DNA of 64,000 nt from Pseudoduganella namucuonensis (GTDB taxonomy: Bacteria > Pseudomonadota > Gammaproteobacteria > Burkholderiales > Burkholderiaceae_D), in the NCBI RefSeq assembly GCF_900116645.1, contig NZ_FPBO01000004.1, positions 248,001 through 312,000 on the forward strand. Reading direction: 5' to 3'. Within the stretch, counting starts at the first letter, position 1; every line of letters begins with the position of its first letter. Made by a program: the position numbers and the translations under genes. Under the pieces are notes generated by a model, which made no database searches, was not told the DNA's origin, and worked only from the letters and a program-made list of their open reading frames with translations. This document shows positions 18,228 through 27,008 of the stretch, one piece after another.

Positions 18228-19148
18228 TCAAGTCCTTCCAGCGGGGAACAGGCCTTGCGGGCGCAACGCCAGCACCACGGCCATCAACAGATACACCAGC
18301 ATCGACGCCAGCGCGGGTCCGGCGGCGTTGGCGACGTCGCGGCTGGCGATCTCGCGCAGCAGCGCCGGCAGGAAGGCGCGGCCCAGCGTGTCGGCGGTGC
18401 CGACGATCAGCGCGGCGTAGAACGCGCCGCTGACCGAGCCGATGCCGCCGATCACGATCACCACCAGCGCGGTGATCAGCACCGGTTCGCCCATGCCGGT
18501 CTGGATCGACATGATGGGGCCGGCCATGACGCCGGCCAGCCCGGCCAGCGCCGCGCCCAGCGAGAACAGCACCGCGTTGAGCAGCTTGATGTCCACGCCC
18601 AGCGCCGACACCATGGCCGGATTGACGGCGCCGGCGCGGATCAGCATGCCCAGGCGCGTCTTGTGCATCAGCAGGTGGGCGCCGACGGCCACCGCCAGTC
18701 CCACCACGATGATGGCGAAGCGGTAGCTCGGGTAGCTGATGCCGAACAGGTCGACCGTGCTTTCAAGGAAGGCCGGCAGCGGCAGGAAGTAAGGCTGCGG
18801 GCCCCAGATGATGCGCGTGATCTCGTTGAAGAACAGCACCAGGCCGAAGGTGGCCAGCACGTGGTCCAGGTGGTCCCGCCCGTAAAGGCGCGAAATGGCC
18901 GCCCGTTCCAGGATGAAGCCCAGCGCCACGCAGCCGGCCACCGCCGCCAGCAGCGCCAGCCCGAACGAGCCGGTGTGCTGGTAGGCGGTGGCCGCGAAAT
19001 AGGCGCCCAGCATGTACAGCGAGCCGTGCGCCAGGTTCACGAAGCTCATGATGCCGAACACCAGCGTCAGCCCCGCGGCCAGCAGGAACAGCAGCACGCC
19101 GAACTGCAAGCCGTTCAGCAGCTGCGTCAACAGCAGTTGGATGGTCAT
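18228..19148 (-). CDS. livH: Branched-chain-type ABC importer permease (LivH)
   Basis: A 306-residue permease with eight or nine transmembrane helices. The LivH hallmarks are LTLVFGIMSFVNLAHGSLYMLGAY near residues 27-50 and IRAGAVNPAMVSALGVD near residue 180, with the glycine-rich GGIGSVSGAF near residue 245. It forms the membrane channel with LivM. The gene starts 11 bases after the binding-protein stop. Substrate cannot be told from the permease alone; context points to salicylate, gentisate or a related acid. Confidence 0.88.
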   Translation of the reverse strand: MTIQLLLTQLLNGLQFGVLLFLLAAGLTLVFGIMSFVNLAHGSLYMLGAYFAATAYQHTGSFGLALLAAVAGCVALGFILERAAISRLYGRDHLDHVLATFGLVLFFNEITRIIWGPQPYFLPLPAFLESTVDLFGISYPSYRFAIIVVGLAVAVGAHLLMHKTRLGMLIRAGAVNPAMVSALGVDIKLLNAVLFSLGAALAGLAGVMAGPIMSIQTGMGEPVLITALVVIVIGGIGSVSGAFYAALIVGTADTLGRAFLPALLREIASRDVANAAGPALASMLVYLLMAVVLALRPQGLFPAGRT

Positions 19149-19159
19149 GCCGTTCTTCC

Positions 19160-20329
19160 TCAGGGCAGCGCGCATTTGGGCTGGTAGCTGTCGGCGTGCG
19201 CCGGCAGCGGTGTGCCCAGGACCTTGACGGTGGGCTTGCCGCCCTCGCTGGCGACCTGGAAGGCGTAGTAGTTCTGCACCGGCATGTTGTTCTTGTTGAA
19301 GCGGAACGGGCCGCGCACCGATTTGAACTCGGAGCCCGCCGCCTTGACGGCGGCGGCCAGCGCGCGCTTGTCCGCCGCCTGGGCGCCGGCCTTGCGCACG
19401 GCCACGTCCAGCAAGCGGCCGGCGTCGTACGCGGCGGCGGCGTACTCGCTGGGCACGCGCTTGTACTTGGCCGTGAAGGCGGAGACGAAGGCCTGGTTCT
19501 CCGGCGTGTCCAGCGCGGCGTCCCACATGGCGCCGAAGGTGGTGCCGACTGCGGCGTTGTTCAGCGCCGGCATGGTGGTGCCGTCCACGGTGAACACGGA
19601 GAAGTTGGGCAGCTTGGCCAGCATGCCGGCCTGGCTCAGTTGGCGGATGTAGTTGACGCCCATGCCGCCCGGGTAGAAGGCGAACACCGCGTCCGGCTTG
19701 GCCGACTGCAGTTGCGCGATCTCGGCCGAGTAGTCGGACTGGCCGACCTGGGTGTAGACCTCGTCCACCACCTCGCCCTTGAAGTAGCGCTTGAAGCCTT
19801 GCAGCATGTCCTTGCCGGCCTGGTAGTTCGGCGCCATCAGGTAGACGCGCTTGTAGCCCTTCTCCTGCATGAACTTGCCCATGCTCTCGGCCGCGCCGTC
19901 GTTTTGCCAGGCCACGCCGAACACGTTGGCCGCGCACGAGGCGCCCGCCACCGGCGACGGGCCGGCGTTGGTGGAAATGGCGACGACGCCGGCGTCGACG
20001 ATCACCTTGTGGCTGGCCATCATGACGTTGGAGAAGCCCAGGCCGACGATGGCGTTGACGCGTTCCTTGTCGATGAACTTGCGCACGATCTGGTTGCCCA
20101 CCTCGGGCTTCAACTGGTCGTCCTCCTTCAGCACCGTGACGGCCTGGCCGCCCAGCTTGCCGCCGGCCTGCTCCAGCGCCAGCATGAAGCCGTCGTACTG
20201 GTCCTGCCCCACCACGGCCACGGGGCCGGACAGCGGCGCGGAAAAGCCGATCTTGATCTGGGCGTGGGCGGCGCCGCCCAGCAGCATGGCGGCGCAGGTG
20301 CAGCAAGCGGCGATAATTTTCTTGTTCAT
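19160..20329 (-). CDS. Periplasmic substrate-binding protein of the aromatic-acid ABC importer
   Basis: A 389-residue type I periplasmic binding protein. It has a signal peptide (MNKKIIAACCTCAAMLLGG) cleaved after AHA near residue 23, then QIKIGFSAPLSGPVAVVGQD, typical of the Leu/Ile/Val-binding family. Its ligand site should lie near SNVMMASHKV and the following hinge. It is upstream of livHMGF and directly downstream of nagAb, so it belongs to the salicylate operon. HAAT-family importers of aromatic compounds are known elsewhere; here the ligand is inferred to be salicylate or a precursor. The gene has a good Shine-Dalgarno (GGAGACAACC). Confidence 0.88.
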   Translation of the reverse strand: MNKKIIAACCTCAAMLLGGAAHAQIKIGFSAPLSGPVAVVGQDQYDGFMLALEQAGGKLGGQAVTVLKEDDQLKPEVGNQIVRKFIDKERVNAIVGLGFSNVMMASHKVIVDAGVVAISTNAGPSPVAGASCAANVFGVAWQNDGAAESMGKFMQEKGYKRVYLMAPNYQAGKDMLQGFKRYFKGEVVDEVYTQVGQSDYSAEIAQLQSAKPDAVFAFYPGGMGVNYIRQLSQAGMLAKLPNFSVFTVDGTTMPALNNAAVGTTFGAMWDAALDTPENQAFVSAFTAKYKRVPSEYAAAAYDAGRLLDVAVRKAGAQAADKRALAAAVKAAGSEFKSVRGPFRFNKNNMPVQNYYAFQVASEGGKPTVKVLGTPLPAHADSYQPKCALP

Positions 20330-20357
20330 GGTTGTCTCCGTGGTTGTTGTATGGGGA

Positions 20358-20672
20358 TCAGCCGAGGTCGACGTAGACCCGGCCGTTTTCTATCTTGACG
20401 GGATAGGTGCGCACCGCCTCCGTGGCCGGCTCGCAGGTCGCGCGCCCGTCGCGGATGTCGAACTTCCCCTGGTGCAGCGGGCATTCGATCTCGTGCCCGT
20501 CGAGGAAACCGTCGCACAGCCGCGCGTTCCCGTGCGTGCACAGGCTGGCGGTGGCGTACACCTCGCCGCCGGCGCCGTACAGCGCCAGCTCCACGCCGCC
20601 CGCCGCCACCTGCGTCACGTCGTCCTCCGGCACGTCCGCCTCGGCGGCCGCGTCGATCCAGTTGCTGCTCAT
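20358..20672 (-). CDS. nagAb: Rieske [2Fe-2S] ferredoxin of salicylate 5-hydroxylase
   Basis: A 104-residue Rieske ferredoxin. Cluster ligands are seen as CTHGNARL near residue 45 and CPLHQGKF near residue 65, the C-x-H ... C-x2-H pattern. It carries electrons from the reductase NagAa to the oxygenase NagG/NagH. It lies ten bases after the nagH stop and is followed by the importer genes. Length and sequence match the NagAb/NahAb group. Confidence 0.9.
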   Translation of the reverse strand: MSSNWIDAAAEADVPEDDVTQVAAGGVELALYGAGGEVYATASLCTHGNARLCDGFLDGHEIECPLHQGKFDIRDGRATCEPATEAVRTYPVKIENGRVYVDLG

Positions 20673-20682
20673 GGGTGTCTCC

Positions 20683-21162
20683 TCAGATGGGGTAAATCAG
20701 GGAATTGGGGATCATCTCGGTGTCGTAGACGCAGTGGCGCTGTTCGAAGCGCAGGCCGTCCGGCGTGGCGCGCACGCGGTCCAGGTAGCGGCCCACGTTG
20801 AACACCGTGCTCTCCTGCGACAGCTTGGTGCGGAACACCGCGTAGTTGGCCTGCGCCACGATGACGCCGCCCTCCACGCGCTCCACCAGCGGCGCGCCGG
20901 TCACGTGGCGCTGGTAGTACGGATCGTGGAACAGGGTTTCCTTGATGCCGTAGGCGCGGTCGCGCAGCATGCCCTTGCTGATCAAGGCCAGCGTCGACAG
21001 CGGGAAGCCGCGCTCGTGGTTCTCGCGCGGCTGCACGCGGTAGTCGCAATCGTCGACGAACAGATCGACCCACCTGTCCCAATCGTTGCTGTCCACCGCC
21101 AGCGCGTAGTCGGCGTACAGGCGGTTCAGCGCGATCCAGGTTTCGAAGTCCAGGGTATTCAT
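20683..21162 (-). CDS. nagH: Salicylate 5-hydroxylase small subunit
   Basis: A 159-residue beta subunit of a ring-hydroxylating dioxygenase (cone-shaped SnoaL-like fold). Features are [26 protein letters not shown] near the N-terminus, [15 protein letters not shown] near residue 85 and the terminal [11 protein letters not shown]. It overlaps the large-subunit gene by four bases (ATGA), so the two are made together. With NagG it forms the hydroxylase that converts salicylate to gentisate. The structural subunit has no catalytic centre of its own. Confidence 0.9.
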   Translation of the reverse strand: MNTLDFETWIALNRLYADYALAVDSNDWDRWVDLFVDDCDYRVQPRENHERGFPLSTLALISKGMLRDRAYGIKETLFHDPYYQRHVTGAPLVERVEGGVIVAQANYAVFRTKLSQESTVFNVGRYLDRVRATPDGLRFEQRHCVYDTEMIPNSLIYPI

Positions 21163-22412
21163 ACGTCCATCACCTTGCGCCAGTAGTTGTACATGCCGCG
21201 TATCAGCGTTTCCGTGACCATGTGGTCGGTGTTCTCCGCGCCGTAGCCGCCCAGTTCCGCCACCGTGCGGTGGTTCGGCTTTTGCTCGAAGCCGCACTGC
21301 GACAGCTCGATCACCTCGCCGTCGTCGGCGGACACGAAGCCGGCCGGGCCGAACAGGTTGGCCTGGATCAGGCGGCGTTCCGTCATCTCCGGCGTGTCGT
21401 CCTCGAAGCCGAAGTGGGTCCAAACGAAGTCGAACGAGCCGGTGCCGTTGGGCTGGATGTGGCGCGTCGACACGCTGTTCACCTGCTGCTGGAAGATCAC
21501 GCTGGGGAACACCGTCATCATCACGGCCGTCGGGCCCTTCCACCAGGCCTCGGGCACGATGTCGAGCAGGCGCTTGTCGTTGACCTCCATGCCGGCCTTG
21601 AAGCTGGTCACGCCCGCCGTCACCTCGCTGGTGGCGGCCTGCTGGCTGCGGGTCGACACCATCGCCGCGTGGCGGTAGTGGGCGTCCATCTTCAGTTCCG
21701 ACTTGTTGTCCGCGCGCCACAGGCCGTAGGTGACGAACCAGGTGTGCAGCAGTCCCGGATGGTAGGGATCCTTGATGTTCTCCTGCATCAGCTTCCAGTT
21801 GCCCGGGATGCGCTGACGATTGTAGCCCAGGATGGTGAGCTTGCGGCCGTTGAACAGGCGGTCGAAATAGCCGCACATGTCGGGGCCGAGGAAGTCCTCC
21901 AGCGATTCGATCCCGTGGTCGAAGGAGGCGAACACCACGCCGCCGCGCACCGCCACCTTGAGCTGGTTCAGGCCATGGTCGGCGGTGTTGAATTCCTTGG
22001 GCATGCCGCCATTGACCTTGCCGTCCTGCTTGACGCCGCGCCGGAACGGCACGCCCTGCAAGTCGCCCTTCAGCGTGTAGCTCCACTGGTGGTAGGGGCA
22101 GACGAACTCCTTCTTGTTGCCGTGGCGCTCGCGGCAGAACTGCATGCCGCGGTGGGCGCACACGTTTTCCACCACGTTCACGCTGCCGTCGGCGGCGCGC
22201 GTGAGGATCACGGAGCGCTCGCCGATGACGGTGCGCTTGTAGTCGCCCGGGTTCGGAATCTCCGCCTCCAGGCCGACATAGCACCAGTGGCCCTGGTAGA
22301 ACAGGCGTTCCAGCTCGCGCTTGTAGAGCGACGCGTCGGTGTAGGCCCAGAACGGAATGCGGCTCGATCCGGGCTGGTCCCAGACCGGCTTGATCGGGAA
22401 GACGGCGGCCAT
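21159..22412 (-). CDS. nagG: Salicylate 5-hydroxylase large subunit
   Basis: A 417-residue Rieske non-haem iron oxygenase. The Rieske ligands are CAHRGMQF near residue 85 and CPYHQWSY near residue 105. The mononuclear iron site is visible as NWKLMQENIKDPYHPGLLH near residues 205-225, giving the two histidines; the third, acidic ligand lies further on. This pattern and the partner genes fit NagG, which hydroxylates salicylate at C5 to give gentisate using NADH through NagAa and NagAb. The ATG at 22412 is two bases after the nagK stop. A close alternative would be another anthranilate- or hydroxybenzoate-hydroxylating Rieske enzyme. Confidence 0.9.
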   Translation of the reverse strand: MAAVFPIKPVWDQPGSSRIPFWAYTDASLYKRELERLFYQGHWCYVGLEAEIPNPGDYKRTVIGERSVILTRAADGSVNVVENVCAHRGMQFCRERHGNKKEFVCPYHQWSYTLKGDLQGVPFRRGVKQDGKVNGGMPKEFNTADHGLNQLKVAVRGGVVFASFDHGIESLEDFLGPDMCGYFDRLFNGRKLTILGYNRQRIPGNWKLMQENIKDPYHPGLLHTWFVTYGLWRADNKSELKMDAHYRHAAMVSTRSQQAATSEVTAGVTSFKAGMEVNDKRLLDIVPEAWWKGPTAVMMTVFPSVIFQQQVNSVSTRHIQPNGTGSFDFVWTHFGFEDDTPEMTERRLIQANLFGPAGFVSADDGEVIELSQCGFEQKPNHRTVAELGGYGAENTDHMVTETLIRGMYNYWRKVMDV

Positions 22413-22414
22413 GG

Positions 22415-23116
22415 TCACGCTCCCTCGACGCGCACCATGATGGGCGCCAGGCCGGCCACCTGGCCGAACATCACATCGCCCGGCACCACGGCGTTCACGC
22501 CCTCGGGGGTGCCGGTCATGATGACGTCGCCCGGCTCCAGCGCCTCGTATTCCGACAGGAAGGCGATCGATTCGGCCACCGACCAGATCAGCTTGGAGAT
22601 GTCCGAACTCTGGCGCGGCTCGCCGTTGACGGTGACGGAGATGGCGCCCTCGGTCAGGTGGCCCACGTCGGCCACCGTCGAAATCGTGCCGATCGGCGCC
22701 GACTTGGCGAAGGACTTGCCGAACTCCCATGGGCGGCCCTTGTCGCGCGCCTCCAGCTGGATGTCGCGGCGCGTCATGTCCAGGCCGACGGCGTAGCCGT
22801 ACACGTGCTCCAGCGCCTGTTCCAGCGGGATGTTGGCGCCGCCCTTGCCGATGACGGCCACCAGCTCGATCTCGTGGTGGAAGTTGGCGGTCTTGGGCGG
22901 ATACGGAATCGTGGCCTCGCCGGCGCCGGCCTGCACGATGGCGTTGGCCGGCTTCATGAAGAAGAACGGCTTTTCGCGGTCCGGATCGCGGCCCATTTCG
23001 CGGGCATGGGCCGCGTAGTTGCGGCCCACGCAGAAGACGCGGTTGACGGGGAAGCGCTCTTCGCTGCCGGCGATGGCGAGGCTGAAGACTGGGGCGGCTG
23101 GAACTGCGTATTTCAT
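22415..23116 (-). CDS. nagK: Fumarylpyruvate hydrolase (FAH family)
   Basis: A 233-residue FAH-fold hydrolase. Signatures are FCVGRNYAAHAREMG near residue 25, the metal ligands in NFHHEIELVAVIGKGG near residue 70, the LDMTRRDIQ block near residue 105, KSFAKSAPIG, and MTGTPEGVNAV near residue 200. In this operon it would split 3-fumarylpyruvate to fumarate and pyruvate, the last step of the gentisate route. The start at 23116 has GGAGACCACC upstream; the open frame continues further but without family resemblance. Confidence 0.9.
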   Translation of the reverse strand: MKYAVPAAPVFSLAIAGSEERFPVNRVFCVGRNYAAHAREMGRDPDREKPFFFMKPANAIVQAGAGEATIPYPPKTANFHHEIELVAVIGKGGANIPLEQALEHVYGYAVGLDMTRRDIQLEARDKGRPWEFGKSFAKSAPIGTISTVADVGHLTEGAISVTVNGEPRQSSDISKLIWSVAESIAFLSEYEALEPGDVIMTGTPEGVNAVVPGDVMFGQVAGLAPIMVRVEGA

Positions 23117-23138
23117 GGTGGTCTCCTGATGAGGGGGT

Positions 23139-24179
23139 TCAGTGCTGTGCTTTTTCTTCGCGCCACAGGCCCAGCGCCTGCTGGATAGGCCGGTCCGAGA
23201 AACTGAAAAGAATGGTGTCGGCGTCCGCGCGCAGGCGCAGCGGCTGCCAGGACGGCACGACAAACACGTCGTTGAGCGCGAAATCGAATCGCTCGCCGCC
23301 GATGTCCGCGCCGCCCCCGCCCTCCAGGCACACGTAGACGGTGCCGTCGGTGCAGCGGTAGGGCAGCGTCTCGAAGCCGGCCGGCAGCAGCTGCGCGAAC
23401 GCGCCCATGGTCGGCATGGGCGAGGCGCCGGTGGCGGGATTCACATAGCGCAGCTTGTGGCCGAGGTGCGCGTCGATGGCGCCGCGCGCGATGCCCAGCA
23501 GGGATTCGCGCGTCTTGGCGAACGGGTAGACGAACACCTTGGTCGGCTGCGCCGCGGTCTGCGCGAAATCGACCGGCAGCATGTTGTTGCCGTAGCGGGC
23601 CAGCGCGTCGCCCTCGGGCCGGCTGGCCTCCTGCGTCGCCTGCGCGCCGTGCTCGGCGAAGCCGGCGTCGAAGAAGCGCACGGTCGGGATGTCCAGGCCG
23701 TCCAGCCATACCACGGGCTCGTCGCCCAGGTTGCCGTGGTCGTGCCAGGTCCAGGCGGGGGTGATGATGAAGTCCCCGCGCCGCATCGTGGTGCGCTCGC
23801 CGTCGACGGCCGTGTAGGCGCCCTCGCCGTCCAGCACCAGCCGCAGCGCGGACTGCGTGTGGCGGTGCGCCGGCGCCACCTCGCCCGGCATGATCAGCTG
23901 CAGGCCGGCGTACAGCGACTGCGTGATCGAGGAGTTGCCGCGCAAGGCCGGGTTTTCCATGATCAGCACGCGGCGCTCGGCCTCGGCGGCCGTGATCAGG
24001 CGGCCCGCCTCCATCACGTGCGGGCGCACGTCGGCGTAGCGCCACAGCGCCGCTTGCAGCGGCGAGGCCGGCTGCCTGGGCACCAGCGCGCCCAGCACCT
24101 CCCACAGGGGGGTCATGTAATGCCGGTCTATGCGCTGGTAGAAGTCCTGGCGGGCGCCGTCGTCCCTGGCGTTGCTCAT
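23139..24179 (-). CDS. nagI: Gentisate 1,2-dioxygenase
   Basis: A 346-residue bicupin. The iron-binding cupin is clear: PAHRHTQSALRLVL near residues 102-115 and TWHDHGN near residue 143. A second, degenerate cupin lies in the C-terminal half (GGGGADIGGERFDFALNDVFVVPSW). The enzyme opens gentisate between C1 and C2 to maleylpyruvate. Length fits the family (about 340-350). AAGGAGAACAC lies before the ATG at 24179. It sits between the reductase and fumarylpyruvate hydrolase genes. Confidence 0.92.
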   Translation of the reverse strand: MSNARDDGARQDFYQRIDRHYMTPLWEVLGALVPRQPASPLQAALWRYADVRPHVMEAGRLITAAEAERRVLIMENPALRGNSSITQSLYAGLQLIMPGEVAPAHRHTQSALRLVLDGEGAYTAVDGERTTMRRGDFIITPAWTWHDHGNLGDEPVVWLDGLDIPTVRFFDAGFAEHGAQATQEASRPEGDALARYGNNMLPVDFAQTAAQPTKVFVYPFAKTRESLLGIARGAIDAHLGHKLRYVNPATGASPMPTMGAFAQLLPAGFETLPYRCTDGTVYVCLEGGGGADIGGERFDFALNDVFVVPSWQPLRLRADADTILFSFSDRPIQQALGLWREEKAQH

Positions 24180-24205
24180 GCTGTGTTCTCCTTTGTTATT
24201 GATGG

Positions 24206-25192
24206 TCAGATGCCGCTGGGGTAGAACGCGTCCGCGTAGACATGCTCGGGCGGCACGCCTTTTTTCCGGGCCAGCATGGCGGCCGCCTCCACCATGGGCG
24301 GCGCGCCGCACAGGTAGGCGCGCCAGCCGGCCAGGCTGTCCCAGTCGCTGTTGAAGGCGTCCGTCACCAGGCCGCTGCGCCATTGCGGATCGTCGTTGCC
24401 GGTGCTGACCACGACATGCAGGTGCAGGTTCGGGTGCCCGAGGCGCAGCTCTTCCAGCCACGCCAGGCCGTAGACGTCGCGCGGGGTGCGCACGCCGAAA
24501 TACAGGTGGATGGGCTGTTCCATGCCGGCCGCCAGCGCGCCGCGCACGATGGACAGCACCGGCGCCAGGCCGGTGCCGCCGGCCACGCACAACATCGGCC
24601 CCTCGTGCTTGCGGCGCAGGTAGGCCGTGCCCAGCGGACCGCTGACGCGCACCGCGTCGCCCACCGCCAGCGTGTGCTCGATATGGCCGGTGACGCGGCC
24701 GTCCGGCACCAGGCGCACGTGGAATTCCAGCTCGTCGCCGCCGGGAACGTTGGCCATGGAGTACGGGCGCGCCAGCTCCGGGCCGAATTGCAGGGTGGCG
24801 TACTGGCCGGGCGAGAATTCCAGCGGCTTGGCCGGCTTGAGGCGCAGGCGGCGGATGTCGTGCGTCATCGGCTCGATGGCCAGCACGGTGGCCTTGACGA
24901 TGCGCGCCGGATGCGTCACCACCTCATCCGGCTCCGGCACCTCGACCACGCAATTGCCGGTCACCACGCTCATGCAGGCCAGCACATAGCCCTCGTCGTC
25001 GGGATGCGTGATCTTCGAGTCGCGCCCCGTTTCCAGCACCTCGCCCTCCAGCACCTTGCAGCGGCAGGTGCCGCAACGGCCGGCGGTGCAGCTGTAGGAG
25101 ATCGGAACCTGGTGCTCGCGCAGGGCGGCCAGCAGGTTGGCGCCTGGCTCCAGATGCAGGGTGCGTCCCAGCGGTTGCACGACTAATTCCAT
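24206..25192 (-). CDS. nagAa: Ferredoxin reductase of salicylate 5-hydroxylase
   Basis: A 328-residue reductase. The N-terminal plant-type [2Fe-2S] domain has CTAGRCGTCRC near residues 35-45 and the fourth ligand in LACMSV near residue 72. An FAD domain follows (RPYSMANVPG near residue 145) and an NAD domain (GGTGLAPVLSI near residue 210, YLCGAPPMV near residue 300). It delivers NADH electrons to NagAb. The start at 25192 gives MELVVQPL, matching NagAa proteins; an ATG at 25204 would add four residues. As first gene of the operon it begins 54 bases after the candidate -10. Confidence 0.9.
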   Translation of the reverse strand: MELVVQPLGRTLHLEPGANLLAALREHQVPISYSCTAGRCGTCRCKVLEGEVLETGRDSKITHPDDEGYVLACMSVVTGNCVVEVPEPDEVVTHPARIVKATVLAIEPMTHDIRRLRLKPAKPLEFSPGQYATLQFGPELARPYSMANVPGGDELEFHVRLVPDGRVTGHIEHTLAVGDAVRVSGPLGTAYLRRKHEGPMLCVAGGTGLAPVLSIVRGALAAGMEQPIHLYFGVRTPRDVYGLAWLEELRLGHPNLHLHVVVSTGNDDPQWRSGLVTDAFNSDWDSLAGWRAYLCGAPPMVEAAAMLARKKGVPPEHVYADAFYPSGI

Positions 25193-25245
25193 GACCATCC
25201 CCATGTGTTGAACCGACGTTGAACTGATGCTTAACTGATGGGCAA

Positions 25246-25301
25246 AGTATAGAAAGCGGAGTAATATAAATAAATAGAATCCCGTGAATGCATTAAATCA
25301 C
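25246..25301 (-). promoter_or_regulatory. Candidate salicylate-inducible nag promoter with dyad
   Basis: On the minus strand TATACT (25251-25246) is a good -10, with a poor -35 (TTTATT), as expected for an activator-dependent promoter. An imperfect 18-bp dyad, GTGA...TCAC at 25284-25301 with an AATGCATT centre, lies about 44-61 bases upstream of the likely transcription start, where NahR-type activators bind. The canonical order TTCA-N6-TGAT was not found. The 130-base gap also drives the divergent regulator gene. Confidence 0.5.
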
Positions 25302-25322
25302 TCGTAGCAATATTACTCGCCC

Positions 25323-26237
25323 ATGGAACTGAAAAACGTCGACCTCAACCTGCTGCTCGTGTTCAACCAGCTGCTCGCCGAACGACGGGTGTCGAAGGTG
25401 GCGGAGGCGCTCGGGCTGACGCAGCCCGGCGTCAGCAACGCCCTCAAGCGGCTGCGGCTGCTGCTGGGGGATGAGCTGTTCGTGCGCACGGCGCGCGGCA
25501 TGGAGCCCACGCCGTACGCGCTGCGCCTGGCCGAGCCGATCGGCTACGCGCTGTCGACCATCCACGACTCGCTGAACGAAGTGGCGCACTTCGATCCCGC
25601 CACCAGCAAGCGCAAGTTCACGCTGGGCATGACCGACATCGGCGAGATGTATTTCCTGCCCAAGCTGATGGAGATCCTGCGCCGGCAGGCGCCGGGCGTC
25701 AGCGTCAGCACCGTGCGCAACACCACCGTGAACCTGCAGGATGAAATGGAGGCCGGCCACGTCGACCTCGCTATCGGGCTGCTGCCGCAGCTGAAGTCGG
25801 GCTACTTCCAGCGCCGCCTGTTCAGGCAGCGCTATGTGTGCATGTTCCGCAAGGGGCATCCGCTGGACAAGGAGGGCTTGACGGTGGAGGAGTTCCGCGA
25901 CGCCGACCACGTGACGGTGGTCGCCAGCGGCACCGGCCACGCGATCGTGGACCAGTCGATCGAGCGCCTGGGCATACGGCGCAACATCGGGCTGACCGTG
26001 CCGCACTTCGTGGCCGTGGGCCATATCCTGTCCAACAGCGCGATGATCGCCACGGTGCCGGAACGCTACGCGATGGCCTGCGTGCAACCGTTCAACCTGC
26101 GCTACGTGACCCATCCGCTGGCGTTGCCTGAGATCAACATCAACGTGTTCTGGCACGCGAAATTCAACAAGGAGCCGGCCAACAAGTGGCTGCGCAGCCT
26201 GATCTTCGACAACTTCGCGGATGGACGGGAGGCCTAG
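25323..26237 (+). CDS. nagR: NahR/NagR-type LysR activator of the salicylate operon
   Basis: A 304-residue LysR regulator. The winged helix begins MELKNVDLNLLLVFNQLL and contains LTQPGVSNALKRLR. The effector domain has TLGMTDIGEMYFLPKLM near residue 98 and VPHFVAVGHIL near residue 230, phrases I know from NahR, the salicylate-responsive activator. Divergent orientation, with a 130-base shared promoter region, is the standard LysR layout. Salicylate is the probable inducer. The assignment to NahR/NagR rather than a nitrobenzoate- or nitrotoluene-responsive relative rests on the adjacent nag genes. Confidence 0.9.
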   Translation: MELKNVDLNLLLVFNQLLAERRVSKVAEALGLTQPGVSNALKRLRLLLGDELFVRTARGMEPTPYALRLAEPIGYALSTIHDSLNEVAHFDPATSKRKFTLGMTDIGEMYFLPKLMEILRRQAPGVSVSTVRNTTVNLQDEMEAGHVDLAIGLLPQLKSGYFQRRLFRQRYVCMFRKGHPLDKEGLTVEEFRDADHVTVVASGTGHAIVDQSIERLGIRRNIGLTVPHFVAVGHILSNSAMIATVPERYAMACVQPFNLRYVTHPLALPEININVFWHAKFNKEPANKWLRSLIFDNFADGREA

Positions 26238-26323
26238 CCCGCCTGGAATAGCCCGCCCGGAATGGCCCAAGCATAATTTTTGCTATGATGGCACTTACTT
26301 TGAGCATTCAGATTGACAACGCC

Positions 26324-26974
26324 ATGCAGCCCGTCGCCGAAACACCCGTGAAAGAAGAACTCGACTACGTCACCTCCTGCGCGCTGCCGACCCCGTGGGC
26401 GCAGTTCACGCTGCACGCCTTCGTCGAGCACGCCACGGGCAAGGAACACCTGGCCATGGTGCTGGGCGACATCGGCGACGGCCAGCCTGTGCTGGCGCGC
26501 GTGCACTCCGAGTGCCTGACCGGCGACGTGCTGTATTCGCAACGTTGCGACTGCGGCGCCCAGCTCGAGGGCGCGCTGAGGAAGGTGGCCGCCGAGGGCC
26601 GCGGCGTGGTGCTGTACCTGCGCCAGGAGGGCCGCGGCATCGGCCTGATCAACAAGATGCGCGCCTACCGCCTGCAGGAGGCCGGTTTCGACACGGTTCA
26701 GGCCAACGAGCAACTCGGCTTCAAGGCCGACCAGCGCAACTACGCGCTGGTCGAACCCATGCTCAAGCAATTCAACGTCACCAGCCTGCGCCTGATGACC
26801 AACAACCCGCGCAAGATCGCCGCCATGGAGGCGCTGGGCGTGACGGTGGCCGAGCGCGTGCCGCTGCTGGTCAACCGCAACAAGTTCAACCAGCACTACC
26901 TGAACACCAAGGCCGCCAAGCTGGGCCACATGATGACCCCGCCGCCGCCGGCCGCCGAGGATGGCGAGCTGTAA
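26324..26974 (+). CDS. ribA: GTP cyclohydrolase II
   Basis: About 216 residues. It converts GTP to 2,5-diamino-6-ribosylamino-pyrimidinone phosphate, the first step of riboflavin synthesis. The zinc site is CLTGDVLYSQRCDCG, with all three cysteines, near residue 65; the catalytic RQEGRGIGL follows near residue 105, then ANEQLGF and LMTNNPRKI. I prefer the ATG at 26324 (MQPVAETPV) because TATGAT at 26284-26289, a possible -10, overlaps the ATGs at 26285/26288 that would add 13 residues. No FMN riboswitch was seen. It is independent of the nag genes. Confidence 0.9.
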   Translation: MQPVAETPVKEELDYVTSCALPTPWAQFTLHAFVEHATGKEHLAMVLGDIGDGQPVLARVHSECLTGDVLYSQRCDCGAQLEGALRKVAAEGRGVVLYLRQEGRGIGLINKMRAYRLQEAGFDTVQANEQLGFKADQRNYALVEPMLKQFNVTSLRLMTNNPRKIAAMEALGVTVAERVPLLVNRNKFNQHYLNTKAAKLGHMMTPPPPAAEDGEL

Positions 26975-27008
26975 CACACCACCGAACATCCCCAAGTACC
27001 GGATCTGC

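Noticed and set aside
23113..24105. Minus-strand frame overlapping the gentisate dioxygenase gene in another register
   Set aside because: Arg/Gly/Ala low-complexity; the cupin motifs are in the frame annotated as nagI.
26238..26323. FMN riboswitch before ribA
   Set aside because: The gap is under 90 bases and lacks the RFN element's conserved segments.
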